From Paraburkholderia flagellata (GTDB lineage: Bacteria > Pseudomonadota > Gammaproteobacteria > Burkholderiales > Burkholderiaceae), in the NCBI RefSeq assembly GCF_021390645.1, contig NZ_JAJEJT010000003.1:1452946-1516945 (forward strand): a stretch of DNA of 64,000 nt, read 5' to 3'. Below are positions 35,714 through 44,111 of this stretch, piece by piece (position 1 is the first letter of the stretch; each line of letters begins with the position of its first letter). The notes under the pieces were generated by a model, which saw nothing but the letters and a program-made list of their open reading frames with translations, was not told the origin of the DNA and did not search any database. A program made the position numbers and the translations under genes.

Positions 35714-36538
35714 TCAAATCGGCTTTTCGATCGCCGCCTGGCCGTGGGGCGTGACCGTCTGCAGACCGTCCTTGTCGAAGCCGCTATACGACCAGTCCAG
35801 TTTTCCGGCGGTCGTTGCGACTGAGCGGGTCAGGCCGATACCGTATTCGGTCAGATACGTTCGACGTGTCTTGTTCTGGACGATGCCATCTTTCGTCTGC
35901 TCGCACTCCAGGTCGATCGCTTTGCCAGTCAGCGCAGCGTTGAACTGGGAGGCCGGATAGTAGCGGCTCGAATGACAGGTCCACGTGAGCGCCCGGAAGT
36001 TGACGATCTGGACTGTCGTGCCGAACCTGAACGTCGTCGTATAAGTTTCATCCTCCTGCGGCGCGTTGAAAGCAAACTCGCCGTTGTCGGCGTCATGCGC
36101 GACGAAAGGGATGAACGCCGCCGTTTGCGCGTAGTTCGCCGTTTCTTCTTTCAGGCTGTAAATGTTGAGGTAAGAGAGACTGAACGTTGCGGCTGCGGGA
36201 ACACCATTCGCCGAGCTTTCATACACCTGCTGGACCATGCCCGTGTCTTGCGCGTTGATTAGCACGGTTTTGAAGTCGCTCTCGATTCCCGCTGTGCCAA
36301 CGTGGCCCGTTACCTTGCCAAGCACCGTCAAGACCTTGAAGGGCAGCTTGTGCGTACCCGCTGCGGGCATTTTGTCGCGAATGCTCGTGGGTAATGAGTC
36401 CACGCCAAAGTGCGCCGCGAGATAGCCGGGCTTGTCGTTGGCCATCTCCTTGACCGGCACGAACTGGACGCATCCGGACAAAAGCGCAGCGGATGTGATG
36501 GAAGTGCCGACGAGCAGGCGGGCTATTCTGTTTCGCAT
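35714..36538 (-). CDS. Lipoprotein of unknown function
   Basis: A 274-residue lipoprotein. From the ATG at 36538 the signal sequence ends in LLSGC (Cys23). The frame continues upstream but that part lacks any signal-like sequence and is rejected. The mature part is beta-rich with NFRALTWTCHSSRYYPASQFN near residue 190 and several YTTTFRFG-type strands. I do not recognise a family. It faces the graspetide genes and has its own promoter region. Confidence 0.7.
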   Translation of the reverse strand: MRNRIARLLVGTSITSAALLSGCVQFVPVKEMANDKPGYLAAHFGVDSLPTSIRDKMPAAGTHKLPFKVLTVLGKVTGHVGTAGIESDFKTVLINAQDTGMVQQVYESSANGVPAAATFSLSYLNIYSLKEETANYAQTAAFIPFVAHDADNGEFAFNAPQEDETYTTTFRFGTTVQIVNFRALTWTCHSSRYYPASQFNAALTGKAIDLECEQTKDGIVQNKTRRTYLTEYGIGLTRSVATTAGKLDWSYSGFDKDGLQTVTPHGQAAIEKPI

Positions 36539-36674
36539 CTTTTTCTTCGATTCTCTGTCAACGGTTGGGGCGCCGGCCAAACGAGCACGGCCTGGCTTGC
36601 ATATCGGCGCCGCGTGAGAGTTCTTTAATCGAAGACTGAAGCGAGGCGGTTGGCTGCGCATTCGAGGGCGGAAG

Positions 36675-36974
36675 CTAGCGGTCCTCGCCGCGCCCGAACT
36701 GCTCGAGGTACGTCCAGGGATAGATGCCGCTTGCATGGCCGTCGCTGAACGCGAGTTGTACGCCGTAACCCATTGGCTCGATGCCGATCAGCGTTACGTC
36801 CGGTGCGGCCGCGGCCGCGGGCGCAGCGCCGCCGAGCCGCACGCGGCGGCAGGCTGCGCACGGGCAGGCCGCGCGCAGCCGGGCGTGGTCCAAGCGTTGT
36901 GTTTCGCCCGCTGGCCAGCACAGCGTGAGCGCTCGCGTGAGCGCGTCGTTGCGGACTTCGAGCGGCGTTTTCAT
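36675..36974 (-). CDS. DUF971 protein
   Basis: A 99-residue protein of the DUF971 family, the fold also seen as the N-terminal domain of gamma-butyrobetaine hydroxylase. The CPCAACR segment is a likely Zn or Fe-S site, and the IEPMGYGVQLAFSDGHASGIYPWTYL end is diagnostic. DUF971 proteins often accompany Fe-S carrier or assembly systems. Its ATG overlaps the HEAT-repeat stop by 4 bases, making it the last gene of the AprA-like operon. A longer open frame upstream is antisense noise within the HEAT gene. Confidence 0.8.
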   Translation of the reverse strand: MKTPLEVRNDALTRALTLCWPAGETQRLDHARLRAACPCAACRRVRLGGAAPAAAAAPDVTLIGIEPMGYGVQLAFSDGHASGIYPWTYLEQFGRGEDR

Positions 36975-37966
36975 GGCGCTGCGCCTTCGATCTGCCCGAT
37001 AGCGATGCGCACGGCCTTGCGCACTTCGGGATCGCGGTCCTGCAGCGCGCTTTGCAGCGCCGCCAATGACTCGCGCGCGCCCAGTTCGCCTAGCGTGAGC
37101 GCCGCTTCCTTGCGTAAATTGCTGATCGAGTGCGTGAGCAGCGTGGCGACGGCGGCGGCCGCTTTCGCATCGCGTAGCTGTCCGAGCGCGCGCGCCGCGC
37201 GCAGCCGGACCTGCCAGTACGCGTCGCCGAGCGCAACGACCAGCGGTTCGAGCGCCGAGGCGGCGCGCAATTTGCCGAGCGTCGTCGCGGCTTCTTCGCG
37301 CACTTGCCAGGCGTCGTCGCGCAGCGCCGTGAGCAGCGCGTCGAGCGTGGCCTGATCGCCCGGCGAGGCGAATCCAAGCGCGCCAACGGCCGCACGGCGG
37401 ACCTCCGGGTGCGCGTCGCTGGCGGCGAGCGCGGCGAGCGCCTCCAGCGCGCGTGCCTCCTTGAGCCAGCCGAGCACGGCCACGGCTTCGAGCCGCACGT
37501 CGGCCTCGGTATCCGCGAGCGCGTGCAGCGCTGGCTCGAAGGCATCCGCAAAACGCAGTTCGCGCAGGCCGCGCAGCGCCGCGCGGCGCACGAACGATTC
37601 GGGCCGCGTGGCCCAGCGGCGCAGCACGTGCCCGGACGACTGGGCTTTCAGCTCCGAAAGACTTTGCGCCGCGGCTTCTCGCACGTCGTCGTCGGTGTCG
37701 AGCAACGCCGTGCAGAGCGCTTGAACGACGTCGTCGTCTTCCCACGAGGCCAGCACGACGGCGGCTTCGCGCCGCACGTCTGGCGCGGGGTCGTCGCGCA
37801 GCGCGACGATGAACGCGGGCAGCAGCGCTTCATCTTCGAGATCGGCGAGTTCGAGGAGCGCGATGCGGCGCACTGCGGAATCGGCGTCGGCGAGGCGCGC
37901 GAGCAGGGCGCTCGCTTCGGCGCTCAGGTGCTGCAGGTTCGGCAAGGTCACGGTGGAAACGGTCAT
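36971..37966 (-). CDS. HEAT-repeat protein
   Basis: A 331-residue solenoid of about ten HEAT or PBS-lyase-type helical repeats, each near 31 residues (for example VRREAAVVLASWEDDDVV and VREEAATTLGKLRAASAL). Such scaffolds hold other proteins or cofactors. No signal peptide, so cytoplasmic. It is the seventh gene of the AprA-like operon, between the ABC ATPase and DUF971, which suggests an assembly or docking role for the flavoprotein/ferredoxin pair; this is inference. Confidence 0.85.
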   Translation of the reverse strand: MTVSTVTLPNLQHLSAEASALLARLADADSAVRRIALLELADLEDEALLPAFIVALRDDPAPDVRREAAVVLASWEDDDVVQALCTALLDTDDDVREAAAQSLSELKAQSSGHVLRRWATRPESFVRRAALRGLRELRFADAFEPALHALADTEADVRLEAVAVLGWLKEARALEALAALAASDAHPEVRRAAVGALGFASPGDQATLDALLTALRDDAWQVREEAATTLGKLRAASALEPLVVALGDAYWQVRLRAARALGQLRDAKAAAAVATLLTHSISNLRKEAALTLGELGARESLAALQSALQDRDPEVRKAVRIAIGQIEGAAP

Positions 37967-38008
37967 GGGCAAAGGCGGTGGTCGGGTGACGTGGAAAGCG
38001 CGTGCGCG

Positions 38009-38827
38009 CTACGCCGCTTCGCGCAAAAACGCAAGGCAGCGGCGCTTGATGTCGATGAAGCCGGCTTCGGTCGTGCTCTCGTCGTTACGCGGCCGCGCAA
38101 GCGGCACCGCAATATCGGCGATGAGGCGCGCGGGTCGTTGCGAGAGCATCAGGATGCGGTCGCCGAGAAACAGCGCTTCGTCGATGTCATGCGTGACGAA
38201 CACGACGGTCGTGCGGATCTGCGCCCAGATGTCGAGCAACAGCGTTTGCATCATGCGGCGCGTTTGGGCGTCGAGTGCGCCGAAGGGCTCGTCCATCAGT
38301 AGAATGCGCGGACGGTTGATCAGCACGCGCGCGATCTCCACACGCTGCTGCATGCCGCCCGACAACTGCGCGGGATAGTGCGACTCGAACCCCGCGAGGC
38401 CGACCAGCGCGAGCAGTTCGGCGGCTTCGCGACGGCGCTCGTGTGCGCCGACGCCCTTCATCTTCAGGCCAAAGGCCACGTTGTCGATCACGCGCTTCCA
38501 GGGGAACAGCGTGTGCTGCTGGAATACGAGGCCGCGCTCGGGATGCGGGCGATCGACCGCGAGGCCGTCCACGGCGATTTCGCCCTGCGTGGCCGGCAGG
38601 TGGCCCGCAATGGCGCCGAGCAGCGTGGACTTTCCGCAGCCGGACGGCCCGAGTACGCAAACGAACTCGCCGGGCGCGATGTCGACGTCGAGCGAGTCGA
38701 GTGCGGCGAAGCGCGCGTGCGGCGGGCCGACCTCCACGGTCAACGCGCGCACGTCAATGCGCCCGGGCGCGCGCGACACCGGGGCCCGGGCGCCGGCTTC
38801 TGGCTGGTTGGCGGCTGGCGTGTTCAC
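38009..38827 (-). CDS. Sulfonate/nitrate-type ABC ATPase (SsuB/TauB-like)
   Basis: Cytoplasmic ATPase of 272 residues with Walker A GPSGCGKST, Q-loop GLVFQQHTLFPWK, signature LSGGMQQR, Walker B ILLMDEPFGALD and H-loop VTHDIDEA. No ATG exists at the family N-terminus. A GTG at 38827 overlaps the permease stop as GTGA and gives a 40-residue proline/alanine-rich lead before the domain; I take it as the start. Confidence 0.85.
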   Translation of the reverse strand: MNTPAANQPEAGARAPVSRAPGRIDVRALTVEVGPPHARFAALDSLDVDIAPGEFVCVLGPSGCGKSTLLGAIAGHLPATQGEIAVDGLAVDRPHPERGLVFQQHTLFPWKRVIDNVAFGLKMKGVGAHERRREAAELLALVGLAGFESHYPAQLSGGMQQRVEIARVLINRPRILLMDEPFGALDAQTRRMMQTLLLDIWAQIRTTVVFVTHDIDEALFLGDRILMLSQRPARLIADIAVPLARPRNDESTTEAGFIDIKRRCLAFLREAA

Positions 38828-39684
38828 TGGCGGGCTCCCCGCAGGCGATACCACGGCGTCAACGCTGCGCCAATGCGCTTGACGAGCAGGCTGCTGCCCA
38901 TGCCGAGCACGCCGATCAGCGCCATGCCGACGACGATATCGGCGTAGTTCTGCAACGTATAGGATTCCCAGGTGAAATAGCCTATGCCGTATTGACCGGC
39001 GATCATCTCCGCGGTCACGAGGCAGAACCAGGCGGTGCCCATGCCGATGGAAAGGCCTGTGAAGATCGAAGGCGCCGCGCCTGGCAACACGACTTCCGTG
39101 TAGAGCGACAGCGAGCGCGTGCCGAGGCCTCGCGCGGTGGCGACGAGGCGGGGATCGACGGCTTCCACGCCGTGGATCGTGTTCAGCAAGATGGGAAACA
39201 GCGCGCCGATGAACGTGATGAACATCATGCTCAGTTCCGAAGAGGGAAACATCAGGATCGCGAGCGGAATCCACGCGACTGCCGGGATGGGCCGCAGCAG
39301 TTCGAGCGGCGGCAGCAGCACATCTTCAAGCGCGCGATAACGGCCGATCGCGAGTCCTAGTCCGACGCCGACCACAGCCGACGCGCAGAAGCCCGCCAGC
39401 ACGCGAGTCAGGCTCGCGGCGAGATGCATCGGGAGCTTGGGCGAATGGAGCAGCGCCCATAGCGCGGGAATGGCGTCGGCGGGTGAGGGGACGTTCGCGA
39501 ACGTGACGATGCCAAGCGAGAGGCGAAAATGCACGACCGCTTGCCAGGCGGCCACGAACAGCACGATCGAACCGGCGCGCCATGCGCGGCGGCGCATCGG
39601 TGCACGGCGCGGCGCGGTTCCAGTCAGTGCCGGCTCGCGGACTACCGGGCGTTGTCGGGCTGCGAGGTCGAGCGTGGCGGACAT
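38824..39684 (-). CDS. Sulfonate/nitrate-type ABC permease (SsuC/TauC-like)
   Basis: Inner-membrane permease of 286 residues with about six helices. The ATPase-coupling loop is GLGTRSLSLYTEVVLPGAAPSIFTG and the fold includes IPAVAWIPLAILMF, both typical of SsuC/TauC. Encoded 45 bases after the binding-protein gene and overlapping the ATPase gene. Confidence 0.88.
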   Translation of the reverse strand: MSATLDLAARQRPVVREPALTGTAPRRAPMRRRAWRAGSIVLFVAAWQAVVHFRLSLGIVTFANVPSPADAIPALWALLHSPKLPMHLAASLTRVLAGFCASAVVGVGLGLAIGRYRALEDVLLPPLELLRPIPAVAWIPLAILMFPSSELSMMFITFIGALFPILLNTIHGVEAVDPRLVATARGLGTRSLSLYTEVVLPGAAPSIFTGLSIGMGTAWFCLVTAEMIAGQYGIGYFTWESYTLQNYADIVVGMALIGVLGMGSSLLVKRIGAALTPWYRLRGARQ

Positions 39685-39729
39685 GCGGACTCCTCATAAA
39701 GTGCAGGTGAGCGGACAGGACGTGGCGTG

Positions 39730-41157
39730 CTAGCGCGAAGCGAGGGCCTGCTGCGCGCCCGTTTTTGCGGCGGCATAGTCCACGACGGCGCCCGACGTGT
39801 GCTGTGCATAGGCATCGGCGCCCGCCTTCTGCAGGAAGGCGGTGACGCCGCCATGCGCGTCGCGCACGTACCAGGCGTCGGAGGCGAAGAGTTTCTGGCC
39901 GCTGTCGTGGTCCTGCACGTACACCGCGCGCACCTTGCTGCCGGATTGTTCGAGCTTCGCGAGCGCGGCGAACCCTTCCGCCGCGTTCGCATAGTTGCGC
40001 ACGTGCGCCTCGTTCGCAACCCACACCTGCGTTACCGCGATGAGATCGCGAATGGGCTTGCCAGTCAGCGCGTCATTCGCCACAAGCGGTTGCCGCGTGT
40101 AGTTTTTCAGCGCGGCGTCATAGTCGAGCCCCGACTCCTTGAACGCTTCGCGGATGTAGCGGTCGTCGACGAACGTGTTCGCATCGAGATTGACATCCGT
40201 TTTCTTGAGCAGTTTCAGCGTGTCGATGGCGGTCGCCAACGCCTGGCGGTACTCCGGCTTCCAGGTGAGATCGCGCGTTTGCAGGCCGAGCGGGCCGTGA
40301 TAGAGATAATCGACAGGCGCTTCGATGCCCGTCACTTTCTCGATCAGCAGACTATATTTTTCGGGGTCCTCTGCGATCAGGCGGTTCGCCTCGATGGCTG
40401 CACGCAGATACGCGACCACGACTTCAGGGTACTTCTGTGCGTACGCGGCATCGACGAGCGCGCCGTGGAAGGTAGGCGCATGGCTTTGCGCGCCGTCGTA
40501 GATCTTGCGGGCGATGCCGCGATACGGGAAGAGGTCGGCGAACGGCACGAAGTCGGCGTGCGCGTCGATCTTGCCGGCCTTGAGCGCGCTGCCGGCCACT
40601 TCCGGCGCCTGCGTGATGATATTCACGTCGGTATCGGGGTTCCAGCCTTGCGCCTTGATCGCGCGCAGCAACATGCCGTGCGAGGTCGAGGCGAACGGCA
40701 CCGAGATCGTCTTGCCCTTCAGGTCGGCGATCGAATGCACCGGCGAGTTGATGGGCACGACGATGCCATTGCCGCTGCCCTCGGTGCTGCCTTCGAGCAC
40801 GGTGATGAAGAGGCTCTTGCGCCCGGCCTTCTGGAATGCCGCGCCATTGAGCGAGCCCGGGAAATCCGCCATGGCGCCGAAGTCCAACTTGCCTGCCACC
40901 ATTTCGTTCGTGAGCGGCGCACCGGAAGTGAAGTCTTTCCATTGCACGTCGTAAGTGACGTTCGCGTATTTGCCGGTATGCGGCAGATACTTGTCGAGCA
41001 AATGCAGTTCGCGGATCAGGAGGCCGCCCGTCGCGCAGTTGATCGTCGTGTCCTGGGTGCCGATCGCGACGCGAATCGTCTCGGCCTGGACGGTAGTTGC
41101 AGCGGCGAACAAAAGCGGCGCGGCGAGAAGGCGAAGAATCCTTTGGCGTGTTTTCAT
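39730..41157 (-). CDS. Sulfonate-type binding protein with NosL-like tail
   Basis: Periplasmic binding protein of 475 residues, much longer than the usual 320-340 for SsuA/TauA. The signal peptide ends at Val-Gln-Ala. The first 340 residues fit the NMT1/SsuA fold (VAIGTQDTTINCATGG; GKLDFGAMADFPG). The last 70-odd residues (AVYVQDHDSGQKLFASDAWYVRD, then GADAYAQHTSGAVVDY) resemble the NosL metal-chaperone fold. The tail has no Met/Cys metal site that I can see, so metal binding is uncertain. It serves the permease and ATPase encoded downstream. Confidence 0.78.
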   Translation of the reverse strand: MKTRQRILRLLAAPLLFAAATTVQAETIRVAIGTQDTTINCATGGLLIRELHLLDKYLPHTGKYANVTYDVQWKDFTSGAPLTNEMVAGKLDFGAMADFPGSLNGAAFQKAGRKSLFITVLEGSTEGSGNGIVVPINSPVHSIADLKGKTISVPFASTSHGMLLRAIKAQGWNPDTDVNIITQAPEVAGSALKAGKIDAHADFVPFADLFPYRGIARKIYDGAQSHAPTFHGALVDAAYAQKYPEVVVAYLRAAIEANRLIAEDPEKYSLLIEKVTGIEAPVDYLYHGPLGLQTRDLTWKPEYRQALATAIDTLKLLKKTDVNLDANTFVDDRYIREAFKESGLDYDAALKNYTRQPLVANDALTGKPIRDLIAVTQVWVANEAHVRNYANAAEGFAALAKLEQSGSKVRAVYVQDHDSGQKLFASDAWYVRDAHGGVTAFLQKAGADAYAQHTSGAVVDYAAAKTGAQQALASR

Positions 41158-41202
41158 GGTCTTTTTGGCGAGCAATAGGGGAACCGTCGCGGGTGGCAGC
41201 GG

Positions 41203-41448
41203 CTAGCGCAACAGGTACGGAATGTCGACCTTGACTGCGCCGGTCGGGCAGTCGCGCTCGCAGGGCATGCAATACCAGCATTCGTCGAATTGCATGTAGG
41301 CCTTGCCTTTGCTCACATCGATCGCGAGCAGGTCGAGCGGGCACACGTCCACGCATACCGTGCAGCCCTTGTCGGCAATGCAGCGGTCTTCGTCGATCGT
41401 GACGGGCGCGCTGCTGCGCTGGAAGATGTCGTGCGGCGTATAGGACAT
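41203..41448 (-). CDS. Two-[4Fe-4S] ferredoxin (AprB-like)
   Basis: An 81-residue ferredoxin with cysteines at 23, 29, 32, 36 and 57, 60, 63, 67. The first set is C-x5-C-x2-C-x3-CP, the spacing seen in AprB, the beta subunit of adenylylsulfate reductase; the second is a standard C-x2-C-x2-C-x3-CP. It lies 17 bases downstream of the AprA-like flavoprotein gene and is presumably its electron partner in the cytoplasm. Confidence 0.85.
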   Translation of the reverse strand: MSYTPHDIFQRSSAPVTIDEDRCIADKGCTVCVDVCPLDLLAIDVSKGKAYMQFDECWYCMPCERDCPTGAVKVDIPYLLR

Positions 41449-41465
41449 ATTCGGATTCCTCAGTG

Positions 41466-43199
41466 TTAGGTGACGAGTTCCACGGCTTCGCGAATGCGCA
41501 ACTGATCGTAGGCGCCTCGATCCGCTTGCGCGAGCGGGACGATGTACGGCTCGACAGCGCGCTTTTCGCTCGCCATCCTGCCGGATGCGTCCTTGCGCAG
41601 GTGCGTGTGGCAGAACCAGTCGGCGTCGTTGCGCTGCGGGTAATCGACCCGGTGGTGATACAGCCCCCAGCGGCTTTCCGTACGGAACAGCGAGGCGCGC
41701 GCGGCCATCTCCGCGCAGTCGCGGATGGCGCGCACTTCGGCGGCGCGCATCAACTCGTGCGCATTGTTGGCCTTGATCGACTCGATGTCTTCGGCAATCT
41801 CGTCGAAGCGCTGCAGGCCGATCTCCATCTTGCGCGTGACCTTGGGCGGCTGGAGATAGTCGTTCACCATGCGGCGCAGCTTGTACTCGACCTGCGCCGG
41901 AGCGAGTCCGTTTTCGCGTTCGAGCGGCGCGTAGATGCGCGCGCGTTCGGCGGCGATCTGGCCTTCGTCGAGGCTCGCGTGCTCGTGGCCTGCCACGTAT
42001 TCGGCCGCGTTTGCGCCCGCGAACCAGCCGTAGGTAAACGCGCCGAGCATATAGTTGTGAGGCACCGCTGCCATGTCGCCTGCCGCATACAGTCCGGGCA
42101 CGGTCGTCTCGGCACGCGAATTCACGTAGACGCCCGACGCACTGTGCCCACTGCAAAAGCCGATCTCGGAGATATGCATCTCGACCATCTGCTGCCGGTA
42201 GTCGGTGCCCCGGCCCGCATGAAAGCGGCCGCGGCTCGGGCGCTCGTTGGTGTGCAGGATCTGCTCGATGGTCTGGATCGTTTCTTCGGCGAGATGGTCG
42301 AGCTTCAGGAACACGGGACCGTTGCCGCTCTGCAGTTCCTGATAAAACTCCCACATCATCTGGCCGCTCCAGTAGTCGCATTCGATGAAGCGCTCGCCCT
42401 TGCCGTTCGCGGTGAAGCCACCCAGCGGACCGGTGACATACGCACATGCCGGTCCGTTGTAGTCCTTAATAAGCGGATTGATTTGAAAGCATTCCAGGTT
42501 CGCGAGCGCGGCACCGGCGTGATACGCCATGGCGTAGCCGTCGCCCGCATTCGTGGGATTCTCGTAAGTGCCCATCAGGTAGCCGGATGAGGGCAGGCCG
42601 AGACGCCCGGCCGCGCCGCAGCACAGGATCACTGCCTTCGCGCGCACCACGTGGAACTGCGCCGTGCGGCAGTCGAAGCCGAACACCCCGCTTACGCGGC
42701 CCTGCGCGTCGGTCATGAGCCGTGTGGCGACGATGCGGTTCGTGATTTCGATGCGCGAGCGCTTGAGCTGCCGGTACAGAATCTTTTTCACGTCGTGTCC
42801 TTCGGGCATGGGTAGCACGTAAGCGCCCATGTGATGGACCTTCTTCACGGCGTAGTCGCCGTTGCCGTCTTTCTCGAACTTCACGCCCCAGCGGTCGAGC
42901 TGCTCGATGGTCGTGAAGCTGTGCCGGGCATACGCATAGACGGCTTCCTGATCGACGATGCCGTCGTTCGCGACGGTGATCTCGCGCGTGTACTGCTCGG
43001 GCGTGGCGTGGCCGGGAATGATGGCGTTGTTCAGGCCGTCCATGCCCATCGAGATCGCGCCGCTGCGCTTGACGTTGGCTTTTTCGAGCAACAGCACCTT
43101 GAGCGCCGGGTTACGCTCCTTGGCCTTGATGGCGGCCATCGGGCCGGCCGTGCCGCCGCCGACGACCACGATGTCGTATTCGAGCACTTCGATATTCAT
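41466..43199 (-). CDS. AprA/FrdA-like FAD flavoprotein
   Basis: A 577-residue FAD enzyme of the fumarate reductase/adenylylsulfate reductase alpha superfamily. FAD-binding GGGTAG is at residues 14-19, and the second FAD contact is in VPGLYAAGDMAAVPHNYMLGAFTYGWFAG. Within the superfamily, the short AprB-like partner and the absence of a haem or Fe-S anchor subunit favour an AprA relationship. The sulfonate-type importer in the operon suggests it acts on an imported organosulfur or related compound. The substrate is unknown and the enzyme need not be an APS reductase. It overlaps the regulator stop by 4 bases. Confidence 0.82.
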   Translation of the reverse strand: MNIEVLEYDIVVVGGGTAGPMAAIKAKERNPALKVLLLEKANVKRSGAISMGMDGLNNAIIPGHATPEQYTREITVANDGIVDQEAVYAYARHSFTTIEQLDRWGVKFEKDGNGDYAVKKVHHMGAYVLPMPEGHDVKKILYRQLKRSRIEITNRIVATRLMTDAQGRVSGVFGFDCRTAQFHVVRAKAVILCCGAAGRLGLPSSGYLMGTYENPTNAGDGYAMAYHAGAALANLECFQINPLIKDYNGPACAYVTGPLGGFTANGKGERFIECDYWSGQMMWEFYQELQSGNGPVFLKLDHLAEETIQTIEQILHTNERPSRGRFHAGRGTDYRQQMVEMHISEIGFCSGHSASGVYVNSRAETTVPGLYAAGDMAAVPHNYMLGAFTYGWFAGANAAEYVAGHEHASLDEGQIAAERARIYAPLERENGLAPAQVEYKLRRMVNDYLQPPKVTRKMEIGLQRFDEIAEDIESIKANNAHELMRAAEVRAIRDCAEMAARASLFRTESRWGLYHHRVDYPQRNDADWFCHTHLRKDASGRMASEKRAVEPYIVPLAQADRGAYDQLRIREAVELVT

Positions 43200-43966
43200 T
43201 GCGTTTTCCTTCCCTTTGCACGGGTTTTCTGGCGGTCGACGCGCAGCCGGTACTGGAAGGCGTCGCCGCGGAAGTACAGGTATTCGTAGTCGATGGGATT
43301 GCCGGATGCGTCGTGCGTCAGGCGCTCGATGCGCAGCACGGGGCTGCCGTCCTCCACGCGCAGGGCGCGGGCGATGTCGTCGTCAGCGAGAATCGCGTCG
43401 ATCGACACATCGGCATGACCGAGCGGCACGCCGCAGTCGTTCTCGAGAATCAGGAAGATGTCGCGCGTGACGAGGTCGGCGTTGGCGAGCCGCTTGCCGA
43501 GTGCTTCGGGCACCCACGTCAGTTCGAGCGAAACGGGTTCGCGGTTGAGCATGCGCACGCGGTGGATTTCCGCGACGGGCGCGCCTTCCGGCAGGTTCAG
43601 ACGTTGCGCGACGTGGCGATTGGCTTTGATGATTTTGAAGTTGCGCAACTGGTTGACGATCTCGTAGCCCATCGACGACATCGCTTCCGCGAAGCCTTGT
43701 AGCGAGGTCACGTTCTGGAATGCCTTGGGCTTCGAGACGAACGTGCCCTTGCCGTGCAGCCTGAACACCAGGCCCTCCTTTTGCAGATCGCCAAGCGCCT
43801 GGCGCACGGTAATGCGGCTGACCCCGAACAGGGCGCATAGCTCGTGTTCTGAGGGCATCTGGCTGTGCGGTGCATAGGTGCCGGTCAGGATGCGCTCGCG
43901 CAGCGTGTCCTTGATCTGGACGTAGAGCGGCTGGGGGGAAAGCGCCACCAGATTCGTTCGTGACAT
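43196..43966 (-). CDS. GntR/HutC-family regulator
   Basis: A 256-residue regulator with an N-terminal winged helix (SRITVRQALGDLQKEGLVFRLHGKGTFVSKP) and a C-terminal UTRA effector domain. It is the first gene of the eight-gene flavoprotein/ABC operon and shares 4 bases with the flavoprotein gene, so it is autoregulated together with its targets. A perfect HutC-type palindrome lies 7 bases upstream of the start. The UTRA ligand is probably the transported compound or its product. Confidence 0.9.
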   Translation of the reverse strand: MSRTNLVALSPQPLYVQIKDTLRERILTGTYAPHSQMPSEHELCALFGVSRITVRQALGDLQKEGLVFRLHGKGTFVSKPKAFQNVTSLQGFAEAMSSMGYEIVNQLRNFKIIKANRHVAQRLNLPEGAPVAEIHRVRMLNREPVSLELTWVPEALGKRLANADLVTRDIFLILENDCGVPLGHADVSIDAILADDDIARALRVEDGSPVLRIERLTHDASGNPIDYEYLYFRGDAFQYRLRVDRQKTRAKGRKTQ

Positions 43967-43972
43967 GGTTGG

Positions 43973-43986
43973 CTTGTCATAACAAG
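43973..43986. promoter_or_regulatory. HutC-type operator CTTGTCATAACAAG
   Basis: A 14-base palindrome with 5-base arms, CTTGT and ACAAG, of the CTTGTnnnnACAAG form bound by HutC/NagR-like GntR regulators. Its place directly ahead of the regulator start points to autorepression of the whole operon. Confidence 0.7.
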
Positions 43987-44111
43987 ATGGAAGTGCAGTC
44001 TAGGCAGGGTTCCATCCGCGACAAACCAACGATTTCTGATATCTATTTCGTGGGTTTTCTTGTTGGCGCTGTTTTGATGAGAATTTTGACGCTGTCGCGG
44101 AAGAGGCTGGT

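Noticed and set aside
36675..37745. A 356-codon minus-strand frame containing the DUF971 gene
   Set aside because: Everything upstream of 36974 lies inside the HEAT-repeat gene in another frame and is Arg/Ala noise. Only the last 99 codons are real.
38009..39274. A 421-codon frame containing the ABC ATPase
   Set aside because: The upstream 145 codons overlap the permease gene in another frame. The GTG at 38827 with a GTGA overlap explains the start.
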